24,908 nt of DNA, taken from assembly GCF_022376445.1 (NCBI RefSeq), contig NW_025955488.1, forward strand, positions 1 through 24,908, read 5' to 3'. A program made the translations under genes and the position numbers. Position 1 is the stretch's first letter; each line of letters begins with the position of its first letter. The DNA comes from Fomitopsis serialis. Its lineage: Eukaryota > Basidiomycota > Agaricomycetes > Polyporales > Fomitopsidaceae. The notes under the pieces were generated by a model that searched no databases, was not told where the DNA came from, and saw only the letters and a list, made by a program, of their open reading frames with translations. This document shows positions 9,824 to 20,495 of this stretch, in pieces.

Positions 9824-10505
9824 TTAATATGCAGCGCGGCGGGAACGATAGCGGCCGAAGACGCCACAGAGGCTTGCGAAGAACGCGAGGAAGAGTGCAA
9901 CGAGCGCGCCGAGGACGAGCCAGTTGGCGTTCTGGTAGGTGGCGACGCCGCCGCGGTCGCGGACGTGGTCGCGCGCGATGCCGAAGAGGGCCATCTCGAT
10001 GACCCAGGCGACGAGGGTGATGAGGAAGGCGAGCGCGGAGACGAGCGTCATGAAGACGGTGCCGACGCGGTGGTAGCCTGCGCCGCAGAGGCCGAAGAGG
10101 AACGCGATGCCTGACAGACCGGCGGCTATGCGGAGTAAGGGAGGCGGTCAGCCGAGCGAGGGTGGGTCGCGGTGAGGACAGGACGTACCGATTGGGATGA
10201 GGATGAGAGCAATGGTGAGGTTGTGGAAGAGGCCGTCGTTCAGCGTGCCGTCAGCGACGCCCGACGGGAAGTACCATCCGACATGCGCGCTCGACCCGGT
10301 GTAGCCGAACACACCAAACTGAGTCGTCGCTCCGTCAATAGTTGTGGACAAAAAGCGGATGGCGTCCCATTTTGGTGCTGAGACGGAGGCCTGGGTGGTG
10401 GTCAGTACTGGGAACTGCAGAGACGAATGTGGTGCATACGAAGACGAGCAGCACCATCGCTGCGAAGGTGAGGACAAGGCCTGGGATCGCGGCGTCGGCA
10501 GCCAT
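9824..10505 (-). CDS. SUR7/PalI family plasma-membrane protein
   Basis: Exons 10440-10505, 10189-10390 and 9824-10125 encode 189 residues; the introns are 49 nt (GTATGC donor, CTGACC branch-like site) and 63 nt (GTACGT donor). The architecture is that of the SUR7/PalI (Rim9) family: one N-terminal helix (residues about 8-26), an extracellular part beginning with a WDAIRFL motif and carrying FGVFGYTGSS and VGWYF, then three closely spaced helices (NLTIALILIPIAAGLSGI; VFMTLVSALAFLITLVAWVI; NWLVLGALVALFLAFF). There are GLCGAGY and RDHV motifs between them. Family members act in ambient-pH sensing (PalI/Rim9) or in eisosome and cell-wall organisation (Sur7). Which role applies here cannot be decided from sequence. 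The short C-tail ends RYRSRRAAY, far shorter than classical PalI tails. It converges with the seven-helix gene on its 3' side. Confidence 0.85.
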
Positions 10506-12246
10506 GGCTAGTCGTTAGAGGGTCGTGAAGAAGGGTCGTGAAGGTCTGAAATGTGGGTCAGTACGGCGCGAGACGCGTGTAGAAGAAACTGACTTGGTTG
10601 TCGTGGATGAGGTTGGCGCGAAGGAAGGGGGATGAGCGGAGGATGCGGCTGGCAGAGTTTTATGGAGCGCAGCGATCATGACGTCCATGGAGGAGTTGCC
10701 GGAAAGGGAAAGGATTACGTCAACCGGATTGCTGGTCATGGTCTCCACAGCCGCCTCGCCACCTGCTTGGCACGCGCTCCTCGCATGCTCCCAGGGCGGT
10801 GTGCCTGTCCCAGCCGTGGCCGTGGCCATCTGCCGCCACCGCAGCGCACCCTCGAGTCCTCGTGCGACCTATCGTACAGCCCATGCTGTGCCCCTACGCA
10901 GGTGCGCAAGGCGCCGCACCTCTTCCACCGTCTCCGCAGTCCCGTGCACCGCATCCGGGGCCCTCGTTCTCGACCCGCGTCCATAGCGAGTCTCTTCAAG
11001 ACCTCGCCCCGAATGCAGGTGATACGGTGGCACCGGAGCTTGCATATCCAGCAGCCTCCTTCTCACCAGTATCAGCATTCTGATTCATTTCTGATTTTCT
11101 GAACAAGAACGGGTGGCCAGACGAATGCCCCGAGACAGAGGGTCGTACAGATGTGGACCCTGCGCCGACAGAACCCTTCTTCCGTGGCTCTCTGACACTG
11201 CGGACGAACCACGTTGTGCGAAGCGCTCACATGGTACTTACATTGTAAGGGCGTGTATAATTTTACGGCTCCAAGTCGGAGCTCGTAACATAGGGAATGG
11301 TATTCCTTTGTTCGGGCTAACATTTCGAATGTTCCCAAAATCGGGAATGTAAGTGCTATGTTCTTCCTATGTTCCGAAATCGTGTCATGTTCTAGGCATG
11401 TACTTCCCATGTTAGGGATTTTCACTTAGTGGCTTACTAATATACACGCTCTTGCAATGTTAGGCCCATGTAAGCGCCTCGCACAATCCGGGTTGTCCGC
11501 AGTGTGATCCGCCGGAACAGCCCGTCCCCCGTTTCCGGCAGGTGTCGTGGTTTGCGCCGATCCTCCCTCCTCCCCACATCCTCACCGGCTGGGCATGGTG
11601 GGCTATGCATACCCACGAACGCGGTCTCTGCGTGGCTCACGCGAGGCTACACAGCGGCGGTGGCAAAAGGGCCTTCGCCTCTGCTCTGAACGCCATCGCA
11701 CTTTGTTTTCCCCACCCGCGGTCTGAGCGCCCGCCGTTGTCCTCCATCCCTACAAGGAAGGTCATCTGAACTCCCCGGCACGTTTCCAAAGGCCTGGATC
11801 CTCCTTATTCGGCCTTTTCCTTGTTATCTTCTTGAACGGTGCGTGCAATTTTTTGATTGAGACCATACTATGCCGGTCTCAGTCGCTCGTTCATCGATAT
11901 GCTTCACTCGACCTTAGAGCATAGATTGGTTAGTACCCAGGCCTTGATCTCTCCCCCGGTTTACCCGGTTCAAATGTTATTTCGGCCACTTAAACAGAAC
12001 AAAGACTTTTCTGCGCCACAGGTACTTACACGCTTTGATAGGCTGGGCTGTCCGTCCACATAAGGCACTTAGCCACACGCTTGGGCCTAACAACATTTAT
12101 GTTTTAAACCTCAACATCCTCCGAAAGCGTCTTGACGACCACACTCGCTCTTCCACTTACCTTTGCACTCTGCATTCTTCGCTTCTTCCACCCACCATCC
12201 AACACCCACACACCACCCTTACACGTAACAACTGTCCGAGACAGCA
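10506..12246. other. Long divergent intergenic region
   Basis: It separates the start of the SUR7/PalI gene (minus) from the start of the 819-residue gene (plus), so it should hold both promoters. A minus-strand frame from an ATG at 10829 to 10515 (104 residues, Ser/Thr-rich) overlaps the expected 5' leader of the SUR7/PalI gene and is not supported as a protein. An AT-richer patch at 11286-11470 with repeated ATGTT words is listed separately. From 12130 to 12246 the DNA is CT- and CA-rich, as in many fungal 5' leaders. No other structure was recognised. Confidence 0.5.
11286..11470. repeat. Cluster of ATGTT/AACAT words
   Basis: About 185 bases contain repeated words such as AACATAGGGAAT, AATGTTCCC, TATGTTCTTCC, TATGTTCCG, CATGTTCTAGG, CATGTACTTCCC, CATGTTAGGG and AATGTTAGGCCC. 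It includes the palindrome TTCCCAAAATCGGGAA near 11332. The patch is AT-richer than its surroundings. It may be a decayed mobile-element end or a set of binding sites; the sequence does not tell which. Confidence 0.4.
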
Positions 12247-14756
12247 ATGCAACGCGTTAGAAAGATTTCGAACTCACTAATCAAGTACGTGTGTCGCCTC
12301 CCATTGTGGCTCACCCAAACTCATCGGTTTTCAGGCCCATCGTGGGCGACCGCGACCATCGCGACCGCGAACGGCAGAAGGAGGCCGAACGCGAACGCGA
12401 ACGCCAGCTCGTCGCCGACTGGAAGTCACTCAACCAGCGGCAGGGCGCCAACCTCCAACGTTCAACTTCGAACCCGACGCGACCAGGCGCCACACTCACC
12501 CGGTCCACCTCCAACCCTCTCTCGTCGAAGGCGACCCACTCGGCCGCATCGAGAGGCCCGCCGCCACGGCCCGTCATCGTCCACCCCGAGCCTGTCACCG
12601 AGCAGTCTCGACAACGGCTCCCGACGCAGGGGGAGATGGCGCAGCTGCAGGAGGCGCGCCGCCGCGCGGGATATGGGCCGGTGCCCGACCCGCATAGCAT
12701 CAGGGGCGTGCGCGCGGGGCCACAAGCGCGGTTGCGCCGCAGCGCGAGCGAGTCGCGGCTCGCGCAGAGCTACGTGCCCTGGCTCGACCGCAAGCCCGTG
12801 CCATTCATGGACGAGGACGAACTGGCGCGCCAGCGCGCGGACGCGAGGGAGCGCGAGGCGCGCTACACGGAGCGCCTGCAGGCGGAGGAGAACTGGCGCG
12901 ATCGGAGGAGGCCCATGGGCAACGAGGCGGGGATGTACCCGGATGTCGACGAGAGGGCGCGGGAGAAGGCGACGCTGATGGGGAAGCTGTCGGGGCTGGG
13001 CAAGAGGCAGGAGGAGAGGGGGTCGGTGAAGACGAAGGGGGGTGCGATGATCTCGCCGCCCCTCTGGCAGGAGCCCACCAATGCGAACATCCGCGAGGAC
13101 TCCTACAGCAAGCCCCGTGCCGTGCCACACCCTCCCGACCAGCCACGCCCTTCCCAACACTCCCGCCGGCCCGCTGAGACTCCGAAGCCGATCACCCGTG
13201 GCCTGCGCCGCTCGTCGTCGGAGGTGGCCCTCGACGCCTTCCTGCAGGAGCAGCAGCGTCTCGCGGCCGAGGACCGTCGTCGTGAGCGGGCCGACATATG
13301 GAATGGCGGCCACCAGCGCACCGCCTCCCACGACGTGAACAAGCCGACGGTGCCCCTCAAGGTCCACAAGAAGGCGTCGAGCGCGGACATCTCCATGTCG
13401 TCTCCCGCCGTCCTGTCCATGCCCCGCCGGTCTCACGAGTCCGATCGCACCGCCGACCGCAAGCGCGACCCCTCCACGCACAGCTCTCGTCGCCGCCACA
13501 ATCCCGGGCCACCCGTGGCGAGTTCGATCCTGTACCGCGAGGAATATATCACCCCGCCCAAGAGCCACCGCCGGGACAAGACCAAGGAGTCAAAGGAGAA
13601 GACCATCCCCGCCGCTCCCCAGGACACCGGTGTCCAGCCCAAGGCCCCCGTTTACCCCCAGGTGGACATCTATCTGCCGCCTGCGACGTCGACGCCCTCG
13701 AGTCGCCACAGACAGCTGAGTGGCGGCAGTTCGAAGGGCTCCCTCAGCTCCATGGGATCGCCCTACCGCCAGCCCCAGCCAACGCCGCTCTCGCCTCCGC
13801 ACGTGCAGCGCCAGCTCAGCAATGAGAGCTCCGCGGGCTCTTCCAAGTCGCGCACCCGCGCGGGCTCTACCGCGACGAGGCCGCCTCCTTACCAACCCGT
13901 CCCTATGCCCGTTATGACTCCGCGCCGCCAGAACACGGCGCCACAGCCTACGTCCACTAGCCACGCCCTCGGATCGTCCCCGCCGTCCAGGGAGCCTGCG
14001 CGGAAGCCGTCGAGCTCGTCTGTGGCTCAGCGAAGGGACAAGTCGCTCGACCGCATCGTCATCTTCCCAACGGACCCGTACGGCAAGCCACTCGAGAAAG
14101 AGCTCCCGGACACCCCGTCGCTCTACACCCCGACGAACTTCGGCCCGCCCTCCCCCACGACCAAGCCGTACATGCCCCCCGTCCCCAGCCTCCCCTCCTC
14201 GCTGCGCGTCGGGACGAACGCATCGTTTGACACGCCGTTGTCGTCGCTGCGCCTGTCGCCGGGGATCCAGCTTCGGCAGCTGCCCGGCGTGCAGCACACC
14301 GTGGAGGTGTCGAAGCCGCGGGCGTCCGTCGTCGCCGCGAGTGGCTTCATGGCGGAGATCGTGTCTCAGCCGGAGCCACTGCCCTCTCGCTCCAAGAAAC
14401 ACGAGCACCGCGACCGCGACCGCGATCGCGACCGATCCGAGCGGGGTCGTCGTGAGCGGCGGGAGGAGAGGAGGGTGGCCGACCCCGCCCAGCATGTCAA
14501 GGGGCCCATCTACGGCCCACCGGCCAGCTCTGTCGACCCGGTCAGAGTGTACGTCCCGCCCACCTACCGTAGCGCGACCCAGTCGCCGTCCAAGAGGGCG
14601 ATCTACGCATCGCCCACTGCAATCGATCGTACGCGGGCGGAGCCGTCCACGGTGTATGGCAGCAGCAGGTCGCCCCAGGCAAGCACGTCGACGGGCCATG
14701 TGAAGAGCAAGCGGTCAGATTACGGCGGGCTCTACAGCGGATACTCGCGTCCCTAA
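12247..14756 (+). CDS. Large disordered Ser/Pro/Arg-rich protein (unknown function)
   Basis: A short first exon (12247-12284, MQRVRKISNSLIK) is joined by a 50-nt GTACGT..CAG intron to one long exon (12335-14756), giving 819 residues. The open frame also extends upstream through the intron from a non-ATG codon, but the ATG plus intron model is more natural. No enzyme or binding domain is recognised. Residues about 14-45 are densely charged (RDHRDRERQKEAERERERQL) and may form a helix. The middle is Ser/Pro/Arg-rich with RRSSSEVALDAFLQEQQRLA near residue 310, a probable amphipathic helix preceded by a kinase-like RRSSS site. Near residue 700 there is a run of alternating Asp-Arg (HRDRDRDRDR) followed by RRERREERR. 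Motifs such as RRSTSNP-like and PPPY suggest phosphorylation and adaptor contacts, which is inference. The long frames on the opposite strand are shadows of its GC-rich codons. Confidence 0.7.
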
Positions 14757-15389
14757 ATGGCAGCGTCCCAGACGCAGACGCCCTTCCCGAGCTCCAGCAC
14801 ACTTGATCGAACGCTCCAGAACCGTGTAACAATACGACTTTTCTCCATTGTTCCCTCCTTCCTCCCTCAATCTCGGCATCTGTACCTTCTCGCTCGCCCA
14901 ATCGTACGCGAGCTTCCACTCTCCTTGACCACGTTTCTGTCTTGATGTATCGCGTCGTACTGCAGCCGCTATCACTCGCTATGCCCTGTTTGCTCTCCGT
15001 TATTTACCACATATCATGTGTCGCTCGTACGCGCCAGCCCTCCACTCCTTGCATTGTACAGTCTGTATCGTTATCCGTCATATCCGTCCGGCCGCGGTCG
15101 GACTCGCCGCTCATTCATCATCATTCGCCCTTTCTGTCCTGCATTGTATCAGTAGCCATAGACTGTATCCTCGTGTAGATTGCTCTGCTCATGTTCAGGA
15201 TAGACAGTCTGGTCCCATGTATGTACTTATAGTCATTATAGTTGGGAGAATACCCGGATCGTCCCACAGACCCCCAGTGTCCGCAGAGCATGTCATAGCG
15301 ACGCGCATAAGTGAAGATACATCGTAACAACTGCGTCGTTTGATCGTAGATAGAGTACACGCACCCACCGCTCCTGAGCCACCCAAGCC
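14757..15389. other. Convergent intergenic region
   Basis: It lies between the stop codons of the 819-residue gene and the TAPT1-family gene and should hold the 3' UTRs of both. It is pyrimidine-rich just after 14757 and AT-richer towards 15300. No gene or RNA was recognised. Confidence 0.5.
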
Positions 15390-17792
15390 TCACCAAATTC
15401 GCTTCACCATCGTAAACCGCGTGATCTCCTCCAGTGGCAGCCGCTTCCTCTTGCCCCCGTTCTTCCCCGCATCCTGCCCCGGCCTGCGTTCCCCGATATC
15501 AGGCACGGCCGTAGCATCGTCGCGGGTGTCGTCCAAGATAGTCTTGAGCTCCTTGTTGTACGTCTGCTCCTCCTTGCCCTCGCCGATCGGGTCGCGCCCG
15601 AAGTCGTTCACGACGTCCGCCGCCTCGCGCGCCTCCATGCCTGCCCGCCGCCGGGTGGCGTAGCTGAGGAGATGCACGCCCATTATGATCTTGATGACGA
15701 CGAAGCTGTGGACATACGCGTAGCTGTTCAGTTTCCGACCTTGGCGAAGGATAGATGGAGGCACGCACCAGAACCAAAGCAGAGCGGCCAGGGCAGTCCA
15801 TTTAGCAGCATTGATCCACTCGTCAGTCGAGATGTCTTCGTACGAGCGGTTCCAGATCCAAGGGACGTCGCTGTCCGCGTGCATAGAGATCAGGAGGTTG
15901 ATTGACTGTGTGCCGATGAGGACGGCGAGGACGGCGAGCGGCACCGACGCGAAACCTAGACGACGCGCGACCAGAGGCGATTGGTCGACGTATGTATGCT
16001 AGTTCGTTCGTCAGTAAGGATCTACATGACAATGTAAGGCCTGTACCTTGCGCGCTCCCCTCCTGCCTACAGCGCTCCCGCTGGCCAAATCTCGGCACAG
16101 CACGTCCGTGTAGCGCTCGTACACGGAGGGACGGATGTGGTTGAACTTGGTGATGAACGCGTGCTTGAGCCAATCTACGATCATCTCCGAGGCCATCACC
16201 GTCAGCACAGGCTACATAAGGGAGAGATCAGCAACAATCCACCTCACAAGATCTATCTATGCACGCACATACGATATCGTCCAGAGAGCGTTATTCCCCC
16301 GGAACCAGCCGAAGCTCTTCGGCAGCGCGAAGCCCTCGCTGAAGTTGAAGGACGACCCGCTGAGCTCGATGAGGTTTCGGAACGCCACGATGAGCAGCAT
16401 CAGCGCAAGCGTGAAGCGTTCGACGATGTCTGGCAGGCACATGTGAATGGCGTCTGACACAGCAAGCGGATTGCACTCACCCGCACAGGTGATCTGGAAG
16501 AGGTTGTCTTTCTCGAACTTCTTGAAGACGCTTCCCTTGATCTCGACGAACTGGTTGGAGACCAGGAGAGTAAGAAGTGCGTGGTCGAAGGAGTTCACTG
16601 CGACGTTCAGCGAAATCATCTGGTAGATCATGACCAGGGTATGTGCGACTGCATGCCGGAGTTAGCTGGGCCGGATATGAGTGAGAGTGCAGTATAGGCA
16701 AACCATTGTAGATCAGTGCGAGTGCAAAGAAGACCACAGGCCTTAATATGTAGGACGTCGGTTTCTTGTGGTGTGAAATGACTTCTAGCGTTGAGCGCGA
16801 GAACAGACAGTCCAGGATGTCTTGTCCTATTGAAGCACACAGCCGGTCCGCAATCTGCACAGTGCAGGGGCATGAGCAGCCAGTCTACTCGATGCGACAA
16901 GCGAGCCTCGAGGAATGGCGTACTTCGAGTGCATTGAAGATGACATACAGTTTGATGGTGTCCTGTCCGCGGATGGAATGATAGATCTTGCTAGCATCGG
17001 TGAGAGGCGCAAGAACAATGATGGAGACGAGAAGTAGGAGTGTGCGTAGGATATCTGCTTTCTGGGATGGAGGCAGCGGCTTCTCTGACCGAGTGACTGT
17101 GTTGAGTATGAGCCGCCACAGAGCTAGAGCAAACCGGATCGGTAGGATGGTGAAGGTGTATAGGAAGGAATCAAAGCAGACCACAAATCCAAAGAAGAAT
17201 ACCTACAGGGGATCAGATTCATACGTGACCGTGGATATGTGTAACACGCAGCGCGTACCTTCTCTAGAGCAAGTGGCATGTTCAGAAAGTTGCTTACCCG
17301 TTCCCACTTCAGCTCCTGGTGTGAGTCGAAGTCTGTAGCGAGCAGCTCCTCGCGCAGGTAATCCCATATTGAGAATGGAGGGTCGTGGTAGAGCTCCGCG
17401 GAAGGAAAGGATGACATAGACGAAGAGAAGGGTGGAGGGGATGCCTGTAGCGGCGGAGACGAGGTTATGGGCGTAGGAGGTAATGAGGCATACGCTAGAG
17501 GCGTTCTTCCTCTGTCAACATCGGAGCCATGTTCGCGAAGTGGATGATCATTGTCTGATGCATGGTAGGAGTGTAGGTCTTCGACGCCAGAGTCGTCGCT
17601 GGTCCGTTCAGGTGAGAAAGGGAAGCCACGACTAGACGTTGACGACCGCCTCCGACGCGGACGAATCGCAGAAGACGTTGCCGAGTGAGAGTTCAGCTTC
17701 GCCGTATATCTTGCACCTGTAGCCGCGGAAGCAGACAAGTACTTGCGAATGCGTTTCCTTCTGGGAGACTGCGAAGCCGGCGCCAGTGGCAT
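15390..17792 (-). CDS. TAPT1: TAPT1/Emp65 family endoplasmic-reticulum membrane protein
   Basis: Eight exons (17259-17792, 16924-17202, 16704-16854, 16481-16648, 16269-16429, 16047-16211, 15769-15998, 15390-15723) encode 673 residues. Every junction is GT..AG, keeps frame and restores family sequence. The first 135 residues are Ser/Arg/Pro-rich and disordered. The TAPT1 domain follows: SIWDYLREELLATDFD, then VSNFLNMPLALEKVFFFGFV, DSFLYTFTILPIRF, KLYVIFNALEIADRLCASIG, LVMIYQMISLNVAVNSFDHA, LLTLLVSNQFVEIKGSVFKK, ITCADIVERF and LTVMASEMIVDWLKHAFITK. Several hydrophobic helices lie between these. The family is conserved from yeast (Emp65, an ER membrane protein) to animals (TAPT1, linked to cilia and skeletal patterning); the exact biochemical role is unsettled. 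The start at 17792 has A at -3; the frame is open further upstream but without an ATG. The last intron (45 nt) is divisible by three, so retention would add 15 residues. Confidence 0.9.
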
Positions 17793-18264
17793 TGTTGAGT
17801 GCTGGGTCACCAAAACGCACCCTCGCAAACAAAGCAGAGCCCAGAGAAGCGATAGAAAGACCTCCTTCCGCGCAAATGATAGCCAGAGACTGGGATAGAC
17901 AAGATCGCTTGAGGCGTGGTGGCTGGTTGAAAGCACCGAGTGAGCGCGCTCCCGCGACGGTAACGGTGGCTGCGAGGCGTATACGATCCGAGGCTATCTC
18001 AGATGCTATGCTTGATCCCGATCGTCGACACCTCCGAGTCCGAGCCCGTTCGATGAAAGTCCTGTGCAAGATGTGGCCTACTTATCCGCTGCATAGCACA
18101 GCACGGCGGTCTGTGCGTGTTGGGTAGGCCCCGGGAGGTTGTATGCCTGAACTTAGAGTCTTAGACGCACAAGATACAAGTCGGCCTGCCGAGTGCCAGG
18201 CTGGTGAGCTATAATACTAGTTGCCCATCATAATAATATGTCCTGCTGGCAGTCATCCCTGACT
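17793..18264. other. Intergenic; promoter side of the TAPT1-family gene
   Basis: Open frames on both strands continue from the TAPT1-like N-terminus to about 18070 but start with non-ATG codons and show no family features. The region probably holds the promoter and 5' leader of that gene, plus the left edge of the duplicated segment that begins near 18265. Confidence 0.45.
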
Positions 18265-18494
18265 ACAGATGAGAGGCCTCGTTCTATGACAGCTCCGTGA
18301 CAGCCTATAAAGTACACACTTCGAAGAATACGCGCATGTGTTACAGCGGAGAATCACGAACATATCAGTTCAAGTTTGGAAACAGAAGAAGGACAAGAGA
18401 CAGCCTGAGGAAGGCAGAGACCCCATGAGGTGGTACAATGACTGATAATACGAAGTCGACCCCAGCCTCTCCCGAATCCCGACGCAACGTGAGA

Positions 18495-19651
18495 TCACCC
18501 CCGCCATCCAGTGAACCCGTACACTTTCTTTACGTTCACCGAGAGCAGCAACGTTCCGGCGATAAACTCGGGCGCGATGTGCAGCGTGTAGAACACCGCC
18601 TTTGCTGCGGGGCCATTGAGCGAGCCCGGTGCCATCGAGAGCAGGGAGTCAGTGTAGTTCGACATCGCCGCGAGGCGGTAGAACGCGGGTATCGACTGAA
18701 GTGCACGGACATGGTCAGTTCACTTCTATCAGAGCATGCCAGGACTCACAAGGATAAGACATATAGCCACCAACAAGAGCGCGGGCCAGCGGGCGACGCG
18801 CTTCGGGCGCGTGAGCAACGCCCAGATGAGCAGGGCCTTGACGAGCTGTAGGCACACCACCATGATGATGTCCGACGCGTATCTGCATCCCCAGTTGCGC
18901 AGTCAGCATCGCATTTCGCGCCACGAACCCAGGAGAGACGTACCTCATCTGCTGCGCCATCACGGCCTGGCTGTGGTTCGTCGTCCCGTTGAAGTATATC
19001 CCGGCGTACACGCCCCCCAGGGCCAAGGCAGTTAACCGCATGACCAGCAAGACCACACCATAGCGCTCGATCCACGCTCTGCGCTTCGGCTCGTCCACGA
19101 AGACCTCCCCAGGCTCGTTCACGCCCATGCCGTATTGGGCGAACGACGCAGCGCTATCGTTCGGCTTGGGAAACGCTGCACGCTCCTCGTCGGGCGGGGC
19201 GAGCAGGTTGCGCGGCTGCTCCGCGGCGGGGTCGCTCCCGCGCGTGGATTTGACCAGGAAGACGCGCGCGATGTTGCTGACGTCGCCTGCGATGCCGATG
19301 AAGCCCATCGCGTACGCGCTCTGGAGCCAGCCGACCCAGAACTTCGCCGTGCGCATGCTAGGCGTCTCCGCCTCTGCCGCGCGGAAGGAGAAGTCGACGA
19401 CGCTGCGGGTGGGATTGACGTCTGCCAGTGAGCGCGCGGCGAGTGCGAGTGGTTACTGATACGTACCGCTCGAAGGCGAATATCGCACTGGCGATGATAA
19501 ATATATTACGGGAGCTCCTGGACGTGAGCCGGTAGACCGCGAGCGGGATCGTTATCGCGTATGCGACAGCGAAGATTACCGAGGGAGCGAGGTCGTGTGG
19601 GTTGGGCACACCACCAATAGGAGAAGGGAACTTGGTTGGCTGGGCAGACAT
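18495..19651 (-). CDS. Seven-helix membrane protein, copy B (intact)
   Basis: Four exons (19467-19651, 18944-19402, 18750-18882, 18495-18695) encode 325 residues. Introns of 64, 61 and 54 nt lie exactly where they do in copy A at 7850-8990, and exons 1, 3 and 4 have identical lengths (185, 133, 201 nt). The seven hydrophobic segments, the PSPIGGVPNPHDLAPS start, the DFSFRAAEAETPSMRT junction, the WIERYGVV entry to helix 4 and the NVKKVYGFTGWRG end are all present. The main difference is the loop between helices 3 and 4, six residues longer (GSDPAAEQPRNLLAPPDEE region). No disabling change is visible. The gene is part of a tandem duplicated segment; its neighbour copy C at 20926-22192 is broken. 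The two orders of similarity suggest B and C are closer to each other than either is to A. Function is unknown beyond being a membrane protein, possibly receptor-like. Confidence 0.82.
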
Positions 19652-19733
19652 CGGATCACAAGAGGTAGAGGAGAGAGAGGAGGGCGATTTTGATGCTACG
19701 TCCGTATTGTGGCCAAACCCTTGTATATGAGCG
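19652..19733 (-). promoter_or_regulatory. Putative core promoter of seven-helix copy B
   Basis: On the minus strand CGCTCATATACAAGG (19719-19733) lies about 75 bases before the ATG and matches the equivalent block of copy A. It is followed by ATACGGACGTAGCATC and a CT-rich stretch. About 47 bp containing the TATA-like part are missing before copy C. The role is inferred from conservation. Confidence 0.45.
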
Positions 19734-19867
19734 CGGTGGTAGCATCGCCCTGTGAGATGAGCAGCGCCGCAGACCGAAGGCTGTCATTGGTATGGCTTTT
19801 GACAGCTGTGGCTATAGCCAGCTTGAAACAAGCGGAGCGCGGGGCATACTGACAAGCCGCATGAGAA

Positions 19868-20303
19868 CCACTGGCAGGTGGAGGGGGCTGACAGCACTGC
19901 GGATGCCACGCTGCGGATCTAATCTGCCGTCAATCCTGGATCCTGGCTTAAGTCATGCCGCAACGTACAGTGCTCGCGCGCGGTTGTAATCAATCCTTAC
20001 CTGGTCACATCATTTATGAAATTGAGCGCAATCTGAGAGGCCAGCACGTATTGACAAGAACTCTGAGCATGTCAAGACCTTGGGAGAGATAACTCGCCTG
20101 AAGCAGATATCCTCAGGGCTCTGAAGCGCGCGAAAGGTAACGTTATTATACGTGCGGTTTTCCACCTGAATAAACTAGACCGGAAAAGCTACACGAGACC
20201 TCGGATTTGACTGAGGAGGACAGCAGAAGAAATGACAGACGCCCACTGCCAACCCCGGCGTTGAATAGAATGGCTTAAAAAGGCAACAGACCCCATCCCC
20301 GAG
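19868..20303. other. Unit-1-specific non-coding stretch
   Basis: This lies between the 5' flank of copy B and the distal repeat block and has no counterpart in unit 2, where about 60 unrelated bases occupy the place. No gene, terminal repeat or target duplication could be recognised, so it may be an insertion in unit 1 or a deletion in unit 2. Confidence 0.45.
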
Positions 20304-20346
20304 CCCCGAGGCAGCCCGAGGCAGCCCCGAGGCAGTCCCGAGGCAG
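20304..20346. repeat. Short minisatellite, four units of CCCGAGGCAG
   Basis: Four consecutive 10-11 bp units (20304-20314, 20315-20324, 20325-20335, 20336-20346) read (C/T)CCCGAGGCAG or a one-base-shorter form. The array sits at the edge between unit-1-specific DNA and the distal block shared by both duplicated units. Confidence 0.75.
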
Positions 20347-20354
20347 CGGGCGAT

Positions 20355-20495
20355 GTCCGTGGAAGAACAGTCTATAGTAGATGGACCATCCCCAACTCCG
20401 ACCTGAGGAGGAGGTCGACCCTGCTGCGATCTGCTGCGATGGACGCTGGTCAATTATCCGATCCGGAGCCATGTAGCCCGTGGTCGAGCAGTCTA
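20355..20495. repeat. Paired 20-bp motif, unit 1
   Basis: GTCCGTGGAAGAACAGTCTA at 20355-20374 is echoed by GCCCGTGGTCGAGCAGTCTA at 20476-20495, 121 bases on. The same pair recurs in unit 2 at 22429 and 22552, 123 bases apart. The motif pair therefore predates the segmental duplication. Confidence 0.6.

Noticed and set aside
9698..10114. Plus-strand open frame rich in Glu, Ala and Asp
   Set aside because: It is antisense to the third exon of the SUR7/PalI gene, whose family motifs are clear on the minus strand.
10515..10829. Minus-strand frame from an ATG, 104 residues, Ser/Thr-rich
   Set aside because: It overlaps the expected 5' leader of the SUR7/PalI gene, lacks any recognisable pattern and is of a length expected by chance in GC-rich DNA.
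12462..13568. Long minus-strand open frame (368 codons), and another at 13590-14699 (369 codons)
   Set aside because: Both are antisense to the 819-residue plus-strand gene. They are Arg-rich, lack domain-like pattern and are expected from GC-rich third codon positions.
17786..18127. Plus-strand open frame upstream of the TAPT1-family gene
   Set aside because: It has an Arg/Ala-rich composition without a pattern; it lies in the probable promoter and 5' leader of the minus-strand gene.
20304..20346. Tandem array as a CRISPR
   Set aside because: The units are adjacent with no spacers, and the genome is eukaryotic.
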